Position numbers and translations under genes: made by a program
Part shown: in pieces, positions 6,323-14,623 of the stretch
How the letters are laid out: each line of letters opens with the position of its first letter
Position numbering within the stretch: the first letter of the stretch is position 1
The notes under the pieces: generated by a model
What the model was told of the DNA's origin: nothing
The model's database searches: none
The model's input: only the letters and a program-made list of their open reading frames with translations
Assembly (NCBI GenBank): GCA_002352205.1
Contig: DEHZ01000015.1
Location: 248,001-312,000, forward strand
Direction: 5' to 3'
DNA length: 64,000 nt
From: Flavobacterium sp. UBA2787
GTDB taxonomy: Bacteria > Bacteroidota > Bacteroidia > Flavobacteriales > Flavobacteriaceae

Positions 6323-7824
6323 AAAATGTAATAATTTACACCAGAGTAAGTACTGAAAATCAAAAAGAAAAAGGATTTTCGCTTCGTCATCAAAAGGAAC
6401 AATTAGAGAATTATTGTCAGCAAAATGGGTACGCTATTTTGTGCCATTTTGAAGAAGACCATTCCGCAAAGAACTTTTCTTCTCGTCCAGAATTTCAAAA
6501 ACTAGTACGTTACGCCAAATCAAATCAGAAAAAAATTGATGCACTGCTTTTTTTGAAGTGGGATAGATTTTCCAGAAATGTGGAAATGTCGTTCCGAGTA
6601 ATTCGAGAATTTAAAGAAATGGGGATTCAAGTTAATAGTATCGAGCAACCATTGGATTTGACTCAGCCCGATTCTAAAGTTTTATTGGCGGTTTATTTGG
6701 TTATTCCCGAAATTGAGAATGATAAAAATAGTCTTCGTACAATTGATGGTCTTCGTAAAGCCATGAAAGAAGGCTGTTTTACAGGAGTTGCTCCAAAGGG
6801 ATACTTACATACTCGTACTACTGAAGGCAAATCTACTTTAATGCCCGACCCAATAATCGCTCCACTAATAGAAAGTGCTTTTGTAATGTATAGTCAAGGT
6901 ATTTATTCGGCAGAAGAAGTGCGACAAAAATATTTGCCACTCGGTTTAAAAATCTCACGAAATGGATTTTTAAGTTTACTTAAGAATCCAACCTATATGG
7001 GAAAAATATATATTAAGTCGTATAAGAAAGAGGAGGAAGTACTGGTTGAAGGATTACATTCTGCTTTAGTTGATAGTGAAACCTTTAATAAAGTGCAACT
7101 TATTTTAAAAGGTAAATACAAAACTCCTACTAAAACTTTAACCGAGATTGATGCTGAACTACCATTACGTGGCTTTTTGATTTGTCCTATCTGCAACAAA
7201 ACATTAACTGGTTCAGGAAGCAAAGGCAGGGAAGGAAAGAATACTTATTTCTATTATCATTGTACACGCTATTGTAGTGTTCGCCATAAAGCAATCGAAG
7301 TGAATAAATTGTTTGAAGAAATGTTGGAATCATTAAAAATTGATGAGGATTGGGAAACAGTATATAAATCGATGCTAGAAGAACGTTTTGATGAAAATCA
7401 AACCAATAAACTAACAATGATAATTTCTTTGCAACGTGAACAAGAAAACTTACATAAGCGTTTGGAAATGGCAGAAGACCATTTATTCGAAAAGCAGATT
7501 GATGTAAGCACTTTTAATACTATGAAACAACGTATTGATTTACGCATGATGGAAATTAAAGACGAGTTAAAATCTCTTCAAAAGAAAGACAGTTTTTTTG
7601 AAAAGCATCTTCGGGAAGGTATTTCATTCCTTGGCGGTGTTGATAGAGTATATAAAAGCGGAACAACTGATGTCAAACGAAAAATTATTAAAACAATTTT
7701 CTGTGATAAACTTACCTACCACAATCATTATTTTGCTACTCCCAAGCTAGAAGAGACCATAGCCATGATTTTGTTTCGAGATAAACGAGTTCGTGAATTG
7801 AGGGTGGATGTAGAGATAGTTTAA
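6319..7824 (+). CDS. Large serine recombinase (site-specific integrase)
   Basis: 501 residues. The N-terminal resolvase domain (about 3-150) has the catalytic Ser11 in YTRVST, with the usual Arg9, and LKWDRFSRN as the second active-site block. The recombinase domain follows (about 165-285: APKGYLHTR, then LLKNPTYMGKIYI). A zinc ribbon has CPICNKTLTG and a second Cys pair in HCTRYC (about 290-325). A coiled coil lies at about 365-430. Length and order are those of large serine integrases that insert and excise elements at short att sites. It is the last gene of the mobilization cluster and probably lies near the right end of the element. It is followed by a strong terminator. Confidence 0.93.
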   Translation: MKNVIIYTRVSTENQKEKGFSLRHQKEQLENYCQQNGYAILCHFEEDHSAKNFSSRPEFQKLVRYAKSNQKKIDALLFLKWDRFSRNVEMSFRVIREFKEMGIQVNSIEQPLDLTQPDSKVLLAVYLVIPEIENDKNSLRTIDGLRKAMKEGCFTGVAPKGYLHTRTTEGKSTLMPDPIIAPLIESAFVMYSQGIYSAEEVRQKYLPLGLKISRNGFLSLLKNPTYMGKIYIKSYKKEEEVLVEGLHSALVDSETFNKVQLILKGKYKTPTKTLTEIDAELPLRGFLICPICNKTLTGSGSKGREGKNTYFYYHCTRYCSVRHKAIEVNKLFEEMLESLKIDEDWETVYKSMLEERFDENQTNKLTMIISLQREQENLHKRLEMAEDHLFEKQIDVSTFNTMKQRIDLRMMEIKDELKSLQKKDSFFEKHLREGISFLGGVDRVYKSGTTDVKRKIIKTIFCDKLTYHNHYFATPKLEETIAMILFRDKRVRELRVDVEIV

Positions 7825-7832
7825 TTAGATAA

Positions 7833-7868
7833 AAAACTTCCAAATTGAAATGCTAATTTGGAAGTTTT
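7833..7868 (+). terminator. Terminator of the recombinase gene
   Basis: A perfect 14-bp stem (AAAACTTCCAAATT at 7833-7846, its complement at 7855-7868) with an 8-nt loop starts 8 bases after the stop codon. The A-rich and T-rich ends make it work in either direction. Confidence 0.8.
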
Positions 7869-8063
7869 AGTTTACTGTATCGTAGAACGAATAATTATAT
7901 AAGTTTTATAGATTTTCATTCTCAATCATTTTTGTGCTTGGATGAAAGCAGAAAAGATATCTTGCAATCTTTCGATGGATATTGTTTTTATGAATCTAAC
8001 AAAACGTACTTAAACCTATAAAAGAAATTGCCTTAATAAATCAAAATCATCGAAAAAATGTTC

Positions 8064-8071
8064 TAATTTTG
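8064..8071 (+). promoter_or_regulatory. -7 element TAATTTTG for the 379-aa gene
   Basis: TAATTTTG matches TAnnTTTG and ends 17 bases before the ATG at 8089. I see no good TTG at the normal distance upstream. The gap 7869-8063 holds nothing else that I can support. Confidence 0.4.
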
Positions 8072-8088
8072 TATAAATTTACAACTTA

Positions 8089-9228
8089 ATGGGTTGGATG
8101 CCAGAACATATAAAATCTTTTTTCCTTTTTATTAAAAATAAATTTTCCGAATGGAAATGGGGGAGTGTCATATTACCTATCTTATTATTTACAATAATTG
8201 GATGTTTTTCATTTTATTATAAGAATGGGGAGTCTTGGTACAATAAGTTAGCTTATTTAGGGTTTTGGCTTTCAGGTTTAGTAATTGGTTCTGGATGTTT
8301 TGCAGCTTTTATTAAAACATTTCTATACAAAGGTATTATGAAAGAAGTTTTTATGGGAAAAGACTTTGAAGAAAAATTAGACGAGGTTATTAAAAAAGAA
8401 TTCCGTTTAACTCTATTAAGCGATGAATATAATACTAACTTGATTCAAACCATAAATAAAATAATTTACGAAAGTAAATACCTTCAAAAAGATAAAAATT
8501 TAGAAAATATTTGGCGTGAAGTGACTACGTGCTTTATTCAAGATGAATTTCCCGAAATAAAAGATAAACTTCTTAATAAAATTCAAAATGTATATTTCAG
8601 ACATACATCATTAAGTTACTATCTAAAGGATAGGACAGACAAGTACAAGGTTAATCTAATTAATGATAAATATATAGATTTGTTAATAAATTCACAATAC
8701 ACAATTAAAAGGAAATCTATAGAAGAATTTTTATTTGAAATTAAGTATTGTGTTGAAAAAGATCGTTACGATGAAATGGAATCATTAATAGATATAAAAG
8801 AAGTGAAAATTGATGATAAGTCTCTAGAAATTAATGAATATTTAAGTAGTATTAATAAAATTGTTGGAGAATCAAGTGAAAAAAATATTTTTAAAAACCT
8901 TGAAATTCCTTTAAAAGGGTCTCTAAATTATGACTTTGAAATAACAACTTTATTGAGATATCCATATATTGATGAATTTGATTTTTTTGGTGTCACTTAC
9001 AAAAGAATTATTGATGGGTTGAAGGTTGAAATATTCTGTGAAGAGAAAATAGAACATAATTTTTCTGAATTTGGTCTTGAAAAGTTCATAAGAAATAGTA
9101 AAAATGCTTTTAATTCAGGTACAACTTATAAATCCAATGGATTAATATTACCTGAACAAGGTGGTTATCGTATCAATTTTAAATTACTAAATAAAGAAAC
9201 AATGGGCGGTGGTGAAGTATTAGGTTAA
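8089..9228 (+). CDS. Unknown protein with two N-terminal membrane segments, possible cargo
   Basis: 379 residues. Two hydrophobic segments are clear, about 24-44 (SVILPILLFTIIGCFSFYY) and about 54-78 (LAYLGFWLSGLVIGSGCFAAF). The rest, about 290 residues, is soluble, rich in Lys, Glu, Asn and Ile, with no motif I recognise. By topology the large domain would be cytoplasmic. It is a single gene with its own likely promoter, placed between the recombinase terminator and the tRNA-Asn region, and its AT- and Lys-rich composition is like accessory genes. It could be cargo of the element, for example a defence or immunity protein, or a chromosomal gene at the border. The function is unknown. Confidence 0.75.
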   Translation: MGWMPEHIKSFFLFIKNKFSEWKWGSVILPILLFTIIGCFSFYYKNGESWYNKLAYLGFWLSGLVIGSGCFAAFIKTFLYKGIMKEVFMGKDFEEKLDEVIKKEFRLTLLSDEYNTNLIQTINKIIYESKYLQKDKNLENIWREVTTCFIQDEFPEIKDKLLNKIQNVYFRHTSLSYYLKDRTDKYKVNLINDKYIDLLINSQYTIKRKSIEEFLFEIKYCVEKDRYDEMESLIDIKEVKIDDKSLEINEYLSSINKIVGESSEKNIFKNLEIPLKGSLNYDFEITTLLRYPYIDEFDFFGVTYKRIIDGLKVEIFCEEKIEHNFSEFGLEKFIRNSKNAFNSGTTYKSNGLILPEQGGYRINFKLLNKETMGGGEVLG

Positions 9229-9464
9229 ATTTGACTTTAAAGTTTTAAAATTTTACCACATATTTTCAATATGAGGTTGATTTTTATAATTTCATTTCAA
9301 ATAATTTGTAATTACCCAAAAGGGAAAATCGAAAAAGAATTTTAAAGGTAAATTAAGAATAAAGAATTAAGTCTTTATACAATTGTTTTTTTTATGTACT
9401 TTAGGAATAAATCTTTCAGACTACTTGTTTACCAATGTTTATTACCTAAATTACATATTTATAT

Positions 9465-9525
9465 AAGCGGTTCGAGAAATCGCTTAAAAAACCCATAATT
9501 TTGTTTTATATTTCTCGAACCGCTT
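9465..9525. repeat. 16-bp perfect inverted repeat with T-run, terminator or element end
   Basis: The arms at 9465-9480 (AAGCGGTTCGAGAAAT) and 9510-9525 are perfect complements around a 29-nt loop, and TTTTTT overlaps the right end. It can act as a terminator for the + strand gene ending at 9228, although 240 bases away. The remaining part of the gap 9229-9601 is AT-rich and shows no gene. Confidence 0.5.
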
Positions 9526-9569
9526 TTTTGGTTCGTAACTGTTTAAAAATCAAATTATTATAAATAGAA

Positions 9570-9591
9570 AAAGCCGCTAAATAGCGGCTTT
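9570..9591 (-). terminator. Terminator of tRNA-Asn
   Basis: AAAGCCGCTA (9570-9579) and TAGCGGCTTT (9582-9591) form a 10-bp stem with a 2-nt loop (it can open to 4). Read on the minus strand a T-rich run follows, 11 bases after the tRNA 3' end. Confidence 0.8.
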
Positions 9592-9601
9592 GTCATAAGA
9601 G

Positions 9602-9675
9602 CTCCCCCTCTTGGGCTCGAACCAAGGACCCTCTGATTAACAGTCAGATGCTCTAACCAACTGAGCTAAGGAGGA
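9602..9675 (-). tRNA. tRNA-Asn (anticodon GUU)
   Basis: The minus strand folds as a cloverleaf of 74 nt: acceptor arm TCCTCCT with AGGGGGA (one G-T pair), D arm TAGCTCAGTTGGTTAGAGC, anticodon arm CTGACTGTTAATCAG with GTT in the loop, and T arm with GGTTCGAGCCC. The discriminator base is G and no CCA is encoded. A consensus promoter lies upstream and a terminator downstream, so it is a single-gene unit. tRNA genes are common insertion targets, and the mobile element lies beside it, but I see no repeat of its 3' end in the window. Confidence 0.95.
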
Positions 9676-9700
9676 AGGTGTATAACCTTTTTTGCGAGTG

Positions 9701-9730
9701 CAAATATAAAGCGAAAAATGATTTATCCAA
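9701..9730 (-). promoter_or_regulatory. Promoter of tRNA-Asn (TTG-N19-TATATTTG)
   Basis: On the minus strand TTG (plus 9728-9730), 19 bases, then TATATTTG (plus 9701-9708) is an exact match to the Bacteroidetes promoter. Transcription should begin near 9697, about 22 bases before the tRNA 5' end. Confidence 0.8.
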
Positions 9731-9764
9731 ACAAAATCTGCACTTTTTTACACTTTTTATTTTA

Positions 9765-11087
9765 TTATTTTCCGGTGACCAAATGCCAGATATCGTTACC
9801 AAATACTAATGCCATCAATGTCAGCAAGATAACCACTCCGATTGTTTGAGCGACTTCTAATGTTTTTTCGGTTGGCTTTTTGCGTGTGATCATTTCAATC
9901 AAAATAAATACTGCATGACCACCATCCAATCCCGGAATCGGAAGCACATTCAAGAACGCCAACCAAACCGAAAACATCGCTGTAAACGACCAGAAGAATG
10001 TCCAATCCCACGTTGGTTTAAAGATTTTAAACATTCGCAACGGACCACTTACTTGTTTGTACGCTTCCGTTTTAGTATTAAAGATGATTTTAAATTGTTT
10101 TATCTGTCCGGTTAACGTTGTAATCGTTTTGTTAAATCCAGCCGGAATAGATTCCAAAAACGAAACCTCTTTGGTTACATAAGCATCCTCTAACGTTTTA
10201 AAACGATTTAAGAAACCAAGTTTACCATCTTCTGTTGTTTTGGCTTTAATGACCAATGTTTCGCTTCCTCTAATGATTTTTAGGTTAACCGAGTCGTTTT
10301 TATGTTCAGCGATAGCATTATTGTATTCGTCAAAAAAAGCAACGCTTTTTTCATTCACGCCTACAATTTTATCGCCTTTTTTTAATCCTGCGTTATCCGC
10401 TTGCATTCCCGGAACTATCGAATCAACTACCGTTTCTTCACGAGCAGCTAAAAAGTTCTTACCTGCTCTTTTAATAACGTCACGTTTGCCTTCATCAGAC
10501 AAATCAAACGTGAGCTCTTTGCCATCTCTTAAAATGGTAATATTATCACCAAATAAAATTTCCAATGGCAATTGTTCAAATTTTGCTTGTGATTTTCCAT
10601 CTACTTTCAAAATTTGATCACCGTTTTTTAAACCTAAAATGGTTCCAACAGAATCAACTGCAATTCCGTGTGTAATTTTTGAATTATCAATAAAATTATC
10701 TCCGTGATTAATGAACAGACACGCATAAATTATCCAAGCCAAAAAGAAATTCACGATTACACCACCCATGATGATGATTAATCGTTGCCAAGCCGGTTTG
10801 CTACGGTATTCCCAAGGTTGTGGCTCTTGTTTCAATTGCTCCTTGTCCATGCTTTCGTCAATCATTCCGGCAATTTTTACATAACCACCCATCGGAAGCC
10901 ATCCAATTCCGTATTCGGTTTCGCCGATTTTTTTCTTAACCAAAGAAAACCAAGGATTAAAGAAAAGGTAGAATTTTTCAATTTTTGTTTTAAAGTATTT
11001 TGCCGGTAAAAAATGTCCTAATTCGTGAAGTATTACCAGAAAAGAAAGGCACAAAATCAACTGTGCTATTTGAATTAATGTTTCCAT
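9765..11087 (-). CDS. rseP: Site-2 zinc protease RseP (M50B)
   Basis: 440 residues, an intramembrane metalloprotease that cuts anti-sigma factors and signal-peptide remnants in the inner membrane. The active site HELGH is at 21-25 in the first membrane segment. A PDZ region (two tandem copies, about 125-300) includes the GLKNGDQILKVDG and GLKKGDKIVGVNEK binding loops. The second metal ligand is in NVLPIPGLDGGH near residue 395. Length and order fit RseP. It stands alone, with a -7 promoter element at 11117-11124 and the tRNA-Asn unit downstream on the same strand. Confidence 0.93.
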   Translation of the reverse strand: METLIQIAQLILCLSFLVILHELGHFLPAKYFKTKIEKFYLFFNPWFSLVKKKIGETEYGIGWLPMGGYVKIAGMIDESMDKEQLKQEPQPWEYRSKPAWQRLIIIMGGVIVNFFLAWIIYACLFINHGDNFIDNSKITHGIAVDSVGTILGLKNGDQILKVDGKSQAKFEQLPLEILFGDNITILRDGKELTFDLSDEGKRDVIKRAGKNFLAAREETVVDSIVPGMQADNAGLKKGDKIVGVNEKSVAFFDEYNNAIAEHKNDSVNLKIIRGSETLVIKAKTTEDGKLGFLNRFKTLEDAYVTKEVSFLESIPAGFNKTITTLTGQIKQFKIIFNTKTEAYKQVSGPLRMFKIFKPTWDWTFFWSFTAMFSVWLAFLNVLPIPGLDGGHAVFILIEMITRKKPTEKTLEVAQTIGVVILLTLMALVFGNDIWHLVTGK

Positions 11088-11116
11088 TGATGTATATTAA
11101 ATTTCAAAATCGTGCA

Positions 11117-11124
11117 CAAAAGTA
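11117..11124 (-). promoter_or_regulatory. -7 element (TACTTTTG) for rseP
   Basis: The minus strand reads TACTTTTG here, 29 bases before the rseP ATG at 11087. A TTG exists upstream but only 14 bases away, so this is a partial match. Confidence 0.4.
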
Positions 11125-11165
11125 AGGTTTTCACTTTACAATTGACTCGATTTTGTTAAATGGCG

Positions 11166-13118
11166 TTAGTTTTTTATAAATTTTTTATGAAAAGTTCCTT
11201 CGGATGTGGTCAGCGTAAGAAAATAAACCCCATTTGATAAGGACGATACATTCAATAACGGATTTTGGGTTTCTAAAACAAGTTGCCCTAAATTAGAATA
11301 AATTTGAATGTTTTCTATATTGATATTTTGAGGATATTCCACTTTCAAATCAGATGAAGTTGGATTTGGGATGAGTTGAATTACATTAGCTAAATTAACT
11401 TTATTTGTTCCTAAAGTTGCTACATTAAAATTTGAAATAATATGTCTATTAGGGTCAAAATCAAAATCAACAATAGTAAAAGGAACATCCACGATAAATT
11501 CTTGTCCATTTGTTGTATGTTCAACAACAAAATCATAAACCTGACCACCAGAACCATAAACTCTTATTTCCACAGGCATTTCAAAAAAGCTCACACTCGG
11601 ATGCGATTGAGTTTGTTCTAAATAGACTGAAACTTGATTGTTGCCAATATTGCCGACAGAAGATATATACGAAGGAAATCCTTGTCCATACACCCAATCT
11701 TCAAAAAATTCTGTTAAATCCATTCCGGAAGTGGCTTCCAAATGCATTTGCAAATCATCCGTCACCGCATAGCCAAAAGCTAAAAGAGGATCGGCTAAAA
11801 AATTTCTCAATCCTTGATAGAAATCTTCATCACCAATTCTCCATCGCAACATGTGTGTAACCATGGCTCCTTTATTATAACTCAATCGACTACTAAAAAT
11901 CCGGTTCACATTAGTTGCTTCTGTATCGGTTAAATATACCGCACCGCTATTAGATGAAGTGATGTTATTTATCAAACTGTTTTTCCAATTTACAAAACTT
12001 GTCGGTCCGTCAAAATCTTCTACAACCAATCCGGACAAATAGGTTGCTAAACCTTCATTCAACCAAATATCTTTCCAAGTTCCGCATGTTACTTTATTTC
12101 CAAACCATTGATGGGCCAACTCGTGAGCAATCAAATTCCGACCAAAACTTCCCATAAACGAAACGGTGGTGTGTTCCATTCCGCCATTCATTTCCGTTTG
12201 AGCGTGACCATATTTTTCATTGGCAAACGGATAAGTTTCAAATAATTCTTCAAACAAATCCATAATCGGAAGTGTGACTGCCAAACTGTTTTGAACCGAA
12301 TTTAAATTTTCAGGATAAATATAATTCACAATCGGAAATTCGTTTGGAGCGGTTCCTGCTTGTTGTGTAAAAATGCTGTAATTCGTCACGGCAATGGCAA
12401 TTAAATAGGCGGGAATTTTATAATTGTGCTGAAAATGTGTCGTTTTAGTACCATTTCCATTGTCAACCACGCTTTGTTGCACACCATTGGAAACACTTAC
12501 ATATTGCGATGGAGCGGTAATAAAAACATCAATCGAATCGATTTTATCATTCAAATCTTGCTTGCAAGGCCACCAATCTCTTCCGCCGAATGGTTCAGAT
12601 AATGTCCACAAAACGGGAACACCATTATGCGTATCAATCGAAAATCCTTGCTCAGTTGTGTTTGGAGCTCCGGCATAACTTATCGATACACTATTTGTAG
12701 TTCCGGATAAAATCGTGGTAGGAAATTCAATAATTAATTCTTTTGACGCTGAATTATGTTCAAAATCAAGTGATTCGTTACCCATCATCACCGAACCCAC
12801 TGTAATTCGATTACTAAAATAAGGATGATTTGGATTGGTAATTCTTCCCAAATCAAACGTAATCGAATTCATATTTTCCAACGCAATAAAATCGGTCGTG
12901 ACGTTTCCGCTGATGAAATAAACCGCTGGATCAACTTCAAATTCTAATCGATGATAAATTACATCATAATTAAGCGTATTCGGATTTGCTTGTATATCAA
13001 ATGTGTACGAAGAAGATTTTAGTTCCGCTTCAGCTATTTCATTAATTTCATTCAAATAATCTTGTGCAGTAATCGAAAAACTTACAAAAAGAAAGAAACA
13101 GAGTAGGATTTTATTCAT
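11166..13118 (-). CDS. Secreted M1 aminopeptidase with type IX sorting domain
   Basis: 650 residues from the ATG at 13118. I chose this start because MNKILLCFFLFVSFSITAQ is a clean signal peptide, and a -7 element lies just upstream at 13139-13146; a longer frame to 13190 would place 24 charged residues ahead of it. The catalytic parts of the gluzincin M1 family are clear: GGMEHTTVSF (exopeptidase motif) and HELAHQW followed by NEGLATY, which give the two zinc His and the zinc Glu. The C-terminal 75 residues (IPNPTSSDLKVEY, IYSNLGQLVLE, then GVYFLTLTTSEGTFHKKFIKN) are a type A sorting domain for type IX secretion, so the enzyme is exported to the cell surface or released. It probably trims extracellular peptides. 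Confidence 0.92.
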   Translation of the reverse strand: MNKILLCFFLFVSFSITAQDYLNEINEIAEAELKSSSYTFDIQANPNTLNYDVIYHRLEFEVDPAVYFISGNVTTDFIALENMNSITFDLGRITNPNHPYFSNRITVGSVMMGNESLDFEHNSASKELIIEFPTTILSGTTNSVSISYAGAPNTTEQGFSIDTHNGVPVLWTLSEPFGGRDWWPCKQDLNDKIDSIDVFITAPSQYVSVSNGVQQSVVDNGNGTKTTHFQHNYKIPAYLIAIAVTNYSIFTQQAGTAPNEFPIVNYIYPENLNSVQNSLAVTLPIMDLFEELFETYPFANEKYGHAQTEMNGGMEHTTVSFMGSFGRNLIAHELAHQWFGNKVTCGTWKDIWLNEGLATYLSGLVVEDFDGPTSFVNWKNSLINNITSSNSGAVYLTDTEATNVNRIFSSRLSYNKGAMVTHMLRWRIGDEDFYQGLRNFLADPLLAFGYAVTDDLQMHLEATSGMDLTEFFEDWVYGQGFPSYISSVGNIGNNQVSVYLEQTQSHPSVSFFEMPVEIRVYGSGGQVYDFVVEHTTNGQEFIVDVPFTIVDFDFDPNRHIISNFNVATLGTNKVNLANVIQLIPNPTSSDLKVEYPQNINIENIQIYSNLGQLVLETQNPLLNVSSLSNGVYFLTLTTSEGTFHKKFIKN

Positions 13119-13138
13119 TTTATTTAAAAATTGATTGC

Positions 13139-13146
13139 CAAATGTA
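13139..13146 (-). promoter_or_regulatory. -7 element (TACATTTG) for the M1 aminopeptidase
   Basis: The minus strand reads TACATTTG, about 20 bases before the ATG at 13118. It supports the shorter start. No good TTG is seen at 17-21 bases upstream. Confidence 0.45.
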
Positions 13147-13246
13147 GAAAATTGTATCGATTTATCATATTTCTTTGTGTTTTTTAGCATTTGTTTAAAC
13201 GTTTTTCATTTTCAAAATGAGTTCTTTTCGTTCCAAAACATTTATG

Positions 13247-13254
13247 TACATTTG
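13247..13254 (+). promoter_or_regulatory. -7 element (TACATTTG) for serS
   Basis: TACATTTG ends 22 bases before the serS ATG at 13277 and supports that start over the in-frame ATG at 13217, which lies upstream of the element. The TTG part is not clear. Confidence 0.5.
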
Positions 13255-13276
13255 CCTTCGCAAAAAAACAATTATT

Positions 13277-14548
13277 ATGTTACAATTGGCTGTTATTCGT
13301 GAGAATAAAGAAAAAGTGATTAAAGCATTGGCTAAAAGAAATTTAGACGCCAACAATTTAGTAGAAACGGTTTTAGATTTAGATGAAAAAAGAAGAGCTA
13401 CTCAGGTAGAATTAGACAATATTCTGGCTGAATCCAATCTTCTTTCGAAAGAAATTGGCGAAATGATGAAATCGGGCGAAAAAGCAAAAGCAGAAATCGT
13501 CAAACAAAAAACAGCTCAATTAAAGGAGAAAAGTAAAGAATTGTCTGAAAAATTAGAAGCATTTACCACTTCTCTTTCCGAAGAATTATATAAAATTCCA
13601 AACACACCGGCCGACATCGTTCCGGAAGGAAAAACGCCGGATGATAACTTAACGGTTCATCAAGAAGGAGATATTCCCGTTTTACACGAAGGTGCTTTGC
13701 CACATTGGGATTTAGTAAAAAAGTATGATATCATTGACTTTGAATTAGGTGTGAAAATCACCGGTGCAGGTTTTCCGGTTTACAAAGGAAAAGGAGCAAG
13801 ACTTCAACGTGCTTTGATTGCTTATTTTTTAGATAAAAATACCGAAGCAGGTTATCAAGAATACCAAGTTCCGCATTTGGTGAACGAAGCTTCCGGTTTT
13901 GGAACAGGTCAATTACCTGATAAAGAAGGACAGATGTATCACGTTGGTGTGGATGATTTATATTTAATTCCAACCGCAGAAGTTCCGGTTACGAATTTGT
14001 TTCGTGATGTGATTTTAAACGAAAATGAATTACCTGTTTTATGTACAGCCTACACACCTTGTTTCAGAAGAGAAGCGGGTTCGTATGGTGCTCACGTTCG
14101 TGGATTAAACCGTTTGCATCAGTTTGACAAAGTAGAAATCGTTCGCATCGAGCATCCTGATAATTCTTATAAAGCGTTAGATGGAATGGTGGAACACGTA
14201 AAAACATTATTACAAGAATTAAAATTACCGTATCGTATTTTGCGTTTATGCGGTGGCGATATGGGCTTTACTTCTTCGTTAACGTATGATTTTGAAGTGT
14301 TTTCAACTGCTCAAGATCGTTGGTTGGAAATTAGTTCTGTTTCTAATTTTGAAACTTTTCAAGCCAATCGTTTGAAATTGCGTTTTAAAGATAAAGATGG
14401 GAAAAACCAATTGGCACACACGTTAAACGGAAGTTCTTTAGCATTGCCAAGAGTTTTAGCCGGAATCATCGAAAATTATCAAACTCCGGAAGGAATTGTC
14501 ATCCCAGAAGTATTGCGTCCGTACACCGGATTTGACATTATCAACTAA
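13277..14548 (+). CDS. serS: Seryl-tRNA synthetase
   Basis: 423 residues from the ATG at 13277, where MLQLAVIRENKEKVIKAL matches the normal N-terminus of the family. A longer frame from 13217 has a non-homologous leader and crosses the likely promoter. The N-terminal coiled-coil arm (about 30-100) contacts the tRNA. The class II core shows TAEVPVTNLFRD (motif 2 region start), CFRREAGSYGAHVRGLNRLHQF (motif 2) and NGSSLALPRVLAGIIENYQ (motif 3). It charges tRNA-Ser in the cytoplasm. It is a single gene between two strong signals, its own promoter and a terminator. Confidence 0.97.
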   Translation: MLQLAVIRENKEKVIKALAKRNLDANNLVETVLDLDEKRRATQVELDNILAESNLLSKEIGEMMKSGEKAKAEIVKQKTAQLKEKSKELSEKLEAFTTSLSEELYKIPNTPADIVPEGKTPDDNLTVHQEGDIPVLHEGALPHWDLVKKYDIIDFELGVKITGAGFPVYKGKGARLQRALIAYFLDKNTEAGYQEYQVPHLVNEASGFGTGQLPDKEGQMYHVGVDDLYLIPTAEVPVTNLFRDVILNENELPVLCTAYTPCFRREAGSYGAHVRGLNRLHQFDKVEIVRIEHPDNSYKALDGMVEHVKTLLQELKLPYRILRLCGGDMGFTSSLTYDFEVFSTAQDRWLEISSVSNFETFQANRLKLRFKDKDGKNQLAHTLNGSSLALPRVLAGIIENYQTPEGIVIPEVLRPYTGFDIIN

Positions 14549-14569
14549 AAAAGTTAATCTTTATACAAT

Positions 14570-14618
14570 CAATGTACTAATTGGCCAAAAAAAGCTATTT
14601 TAGTACATTGTTTTTTAA
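14570..14618 (+). terminator. Terminator of serS
   Basis: CAATGTACTAA (14570-14580) pairs with TTAGTACATTG (14600-14610), an 11-bp perfect stem, and TTTTTT follows directly. It lies 22 bases after the serS stop. Confidence 0.8.
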
Positions 14619-14623
14619 ACGCT

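Noticed and set aside
9602-9675. tRNA-Asn as the attachment site of the mobile element
   Set aside because: The hairpin arm at 9465-9480 shares only GGTTCGAG with the T arm, and no longer repeat of the tRNA 3' end is in the window. Large serine recombinases often do not use tRNA genes.
10240-10617. 125-codon frame on the plus strand inside rseP
   Set aside because: It lies fully antisense to rseP, which has complete family motifs, so it is an antisense shadow.
13119-13190. Longer start for the M1 aminopeptidase
   Set aside because: It adds 24 charged residues before the signal peptide and runs across the -7 element.
13217-13276. Longer start for SerS
   Set aside because: The extra 20 residues are not part of the family, and a -7 element at 13247-13254 lies inside.
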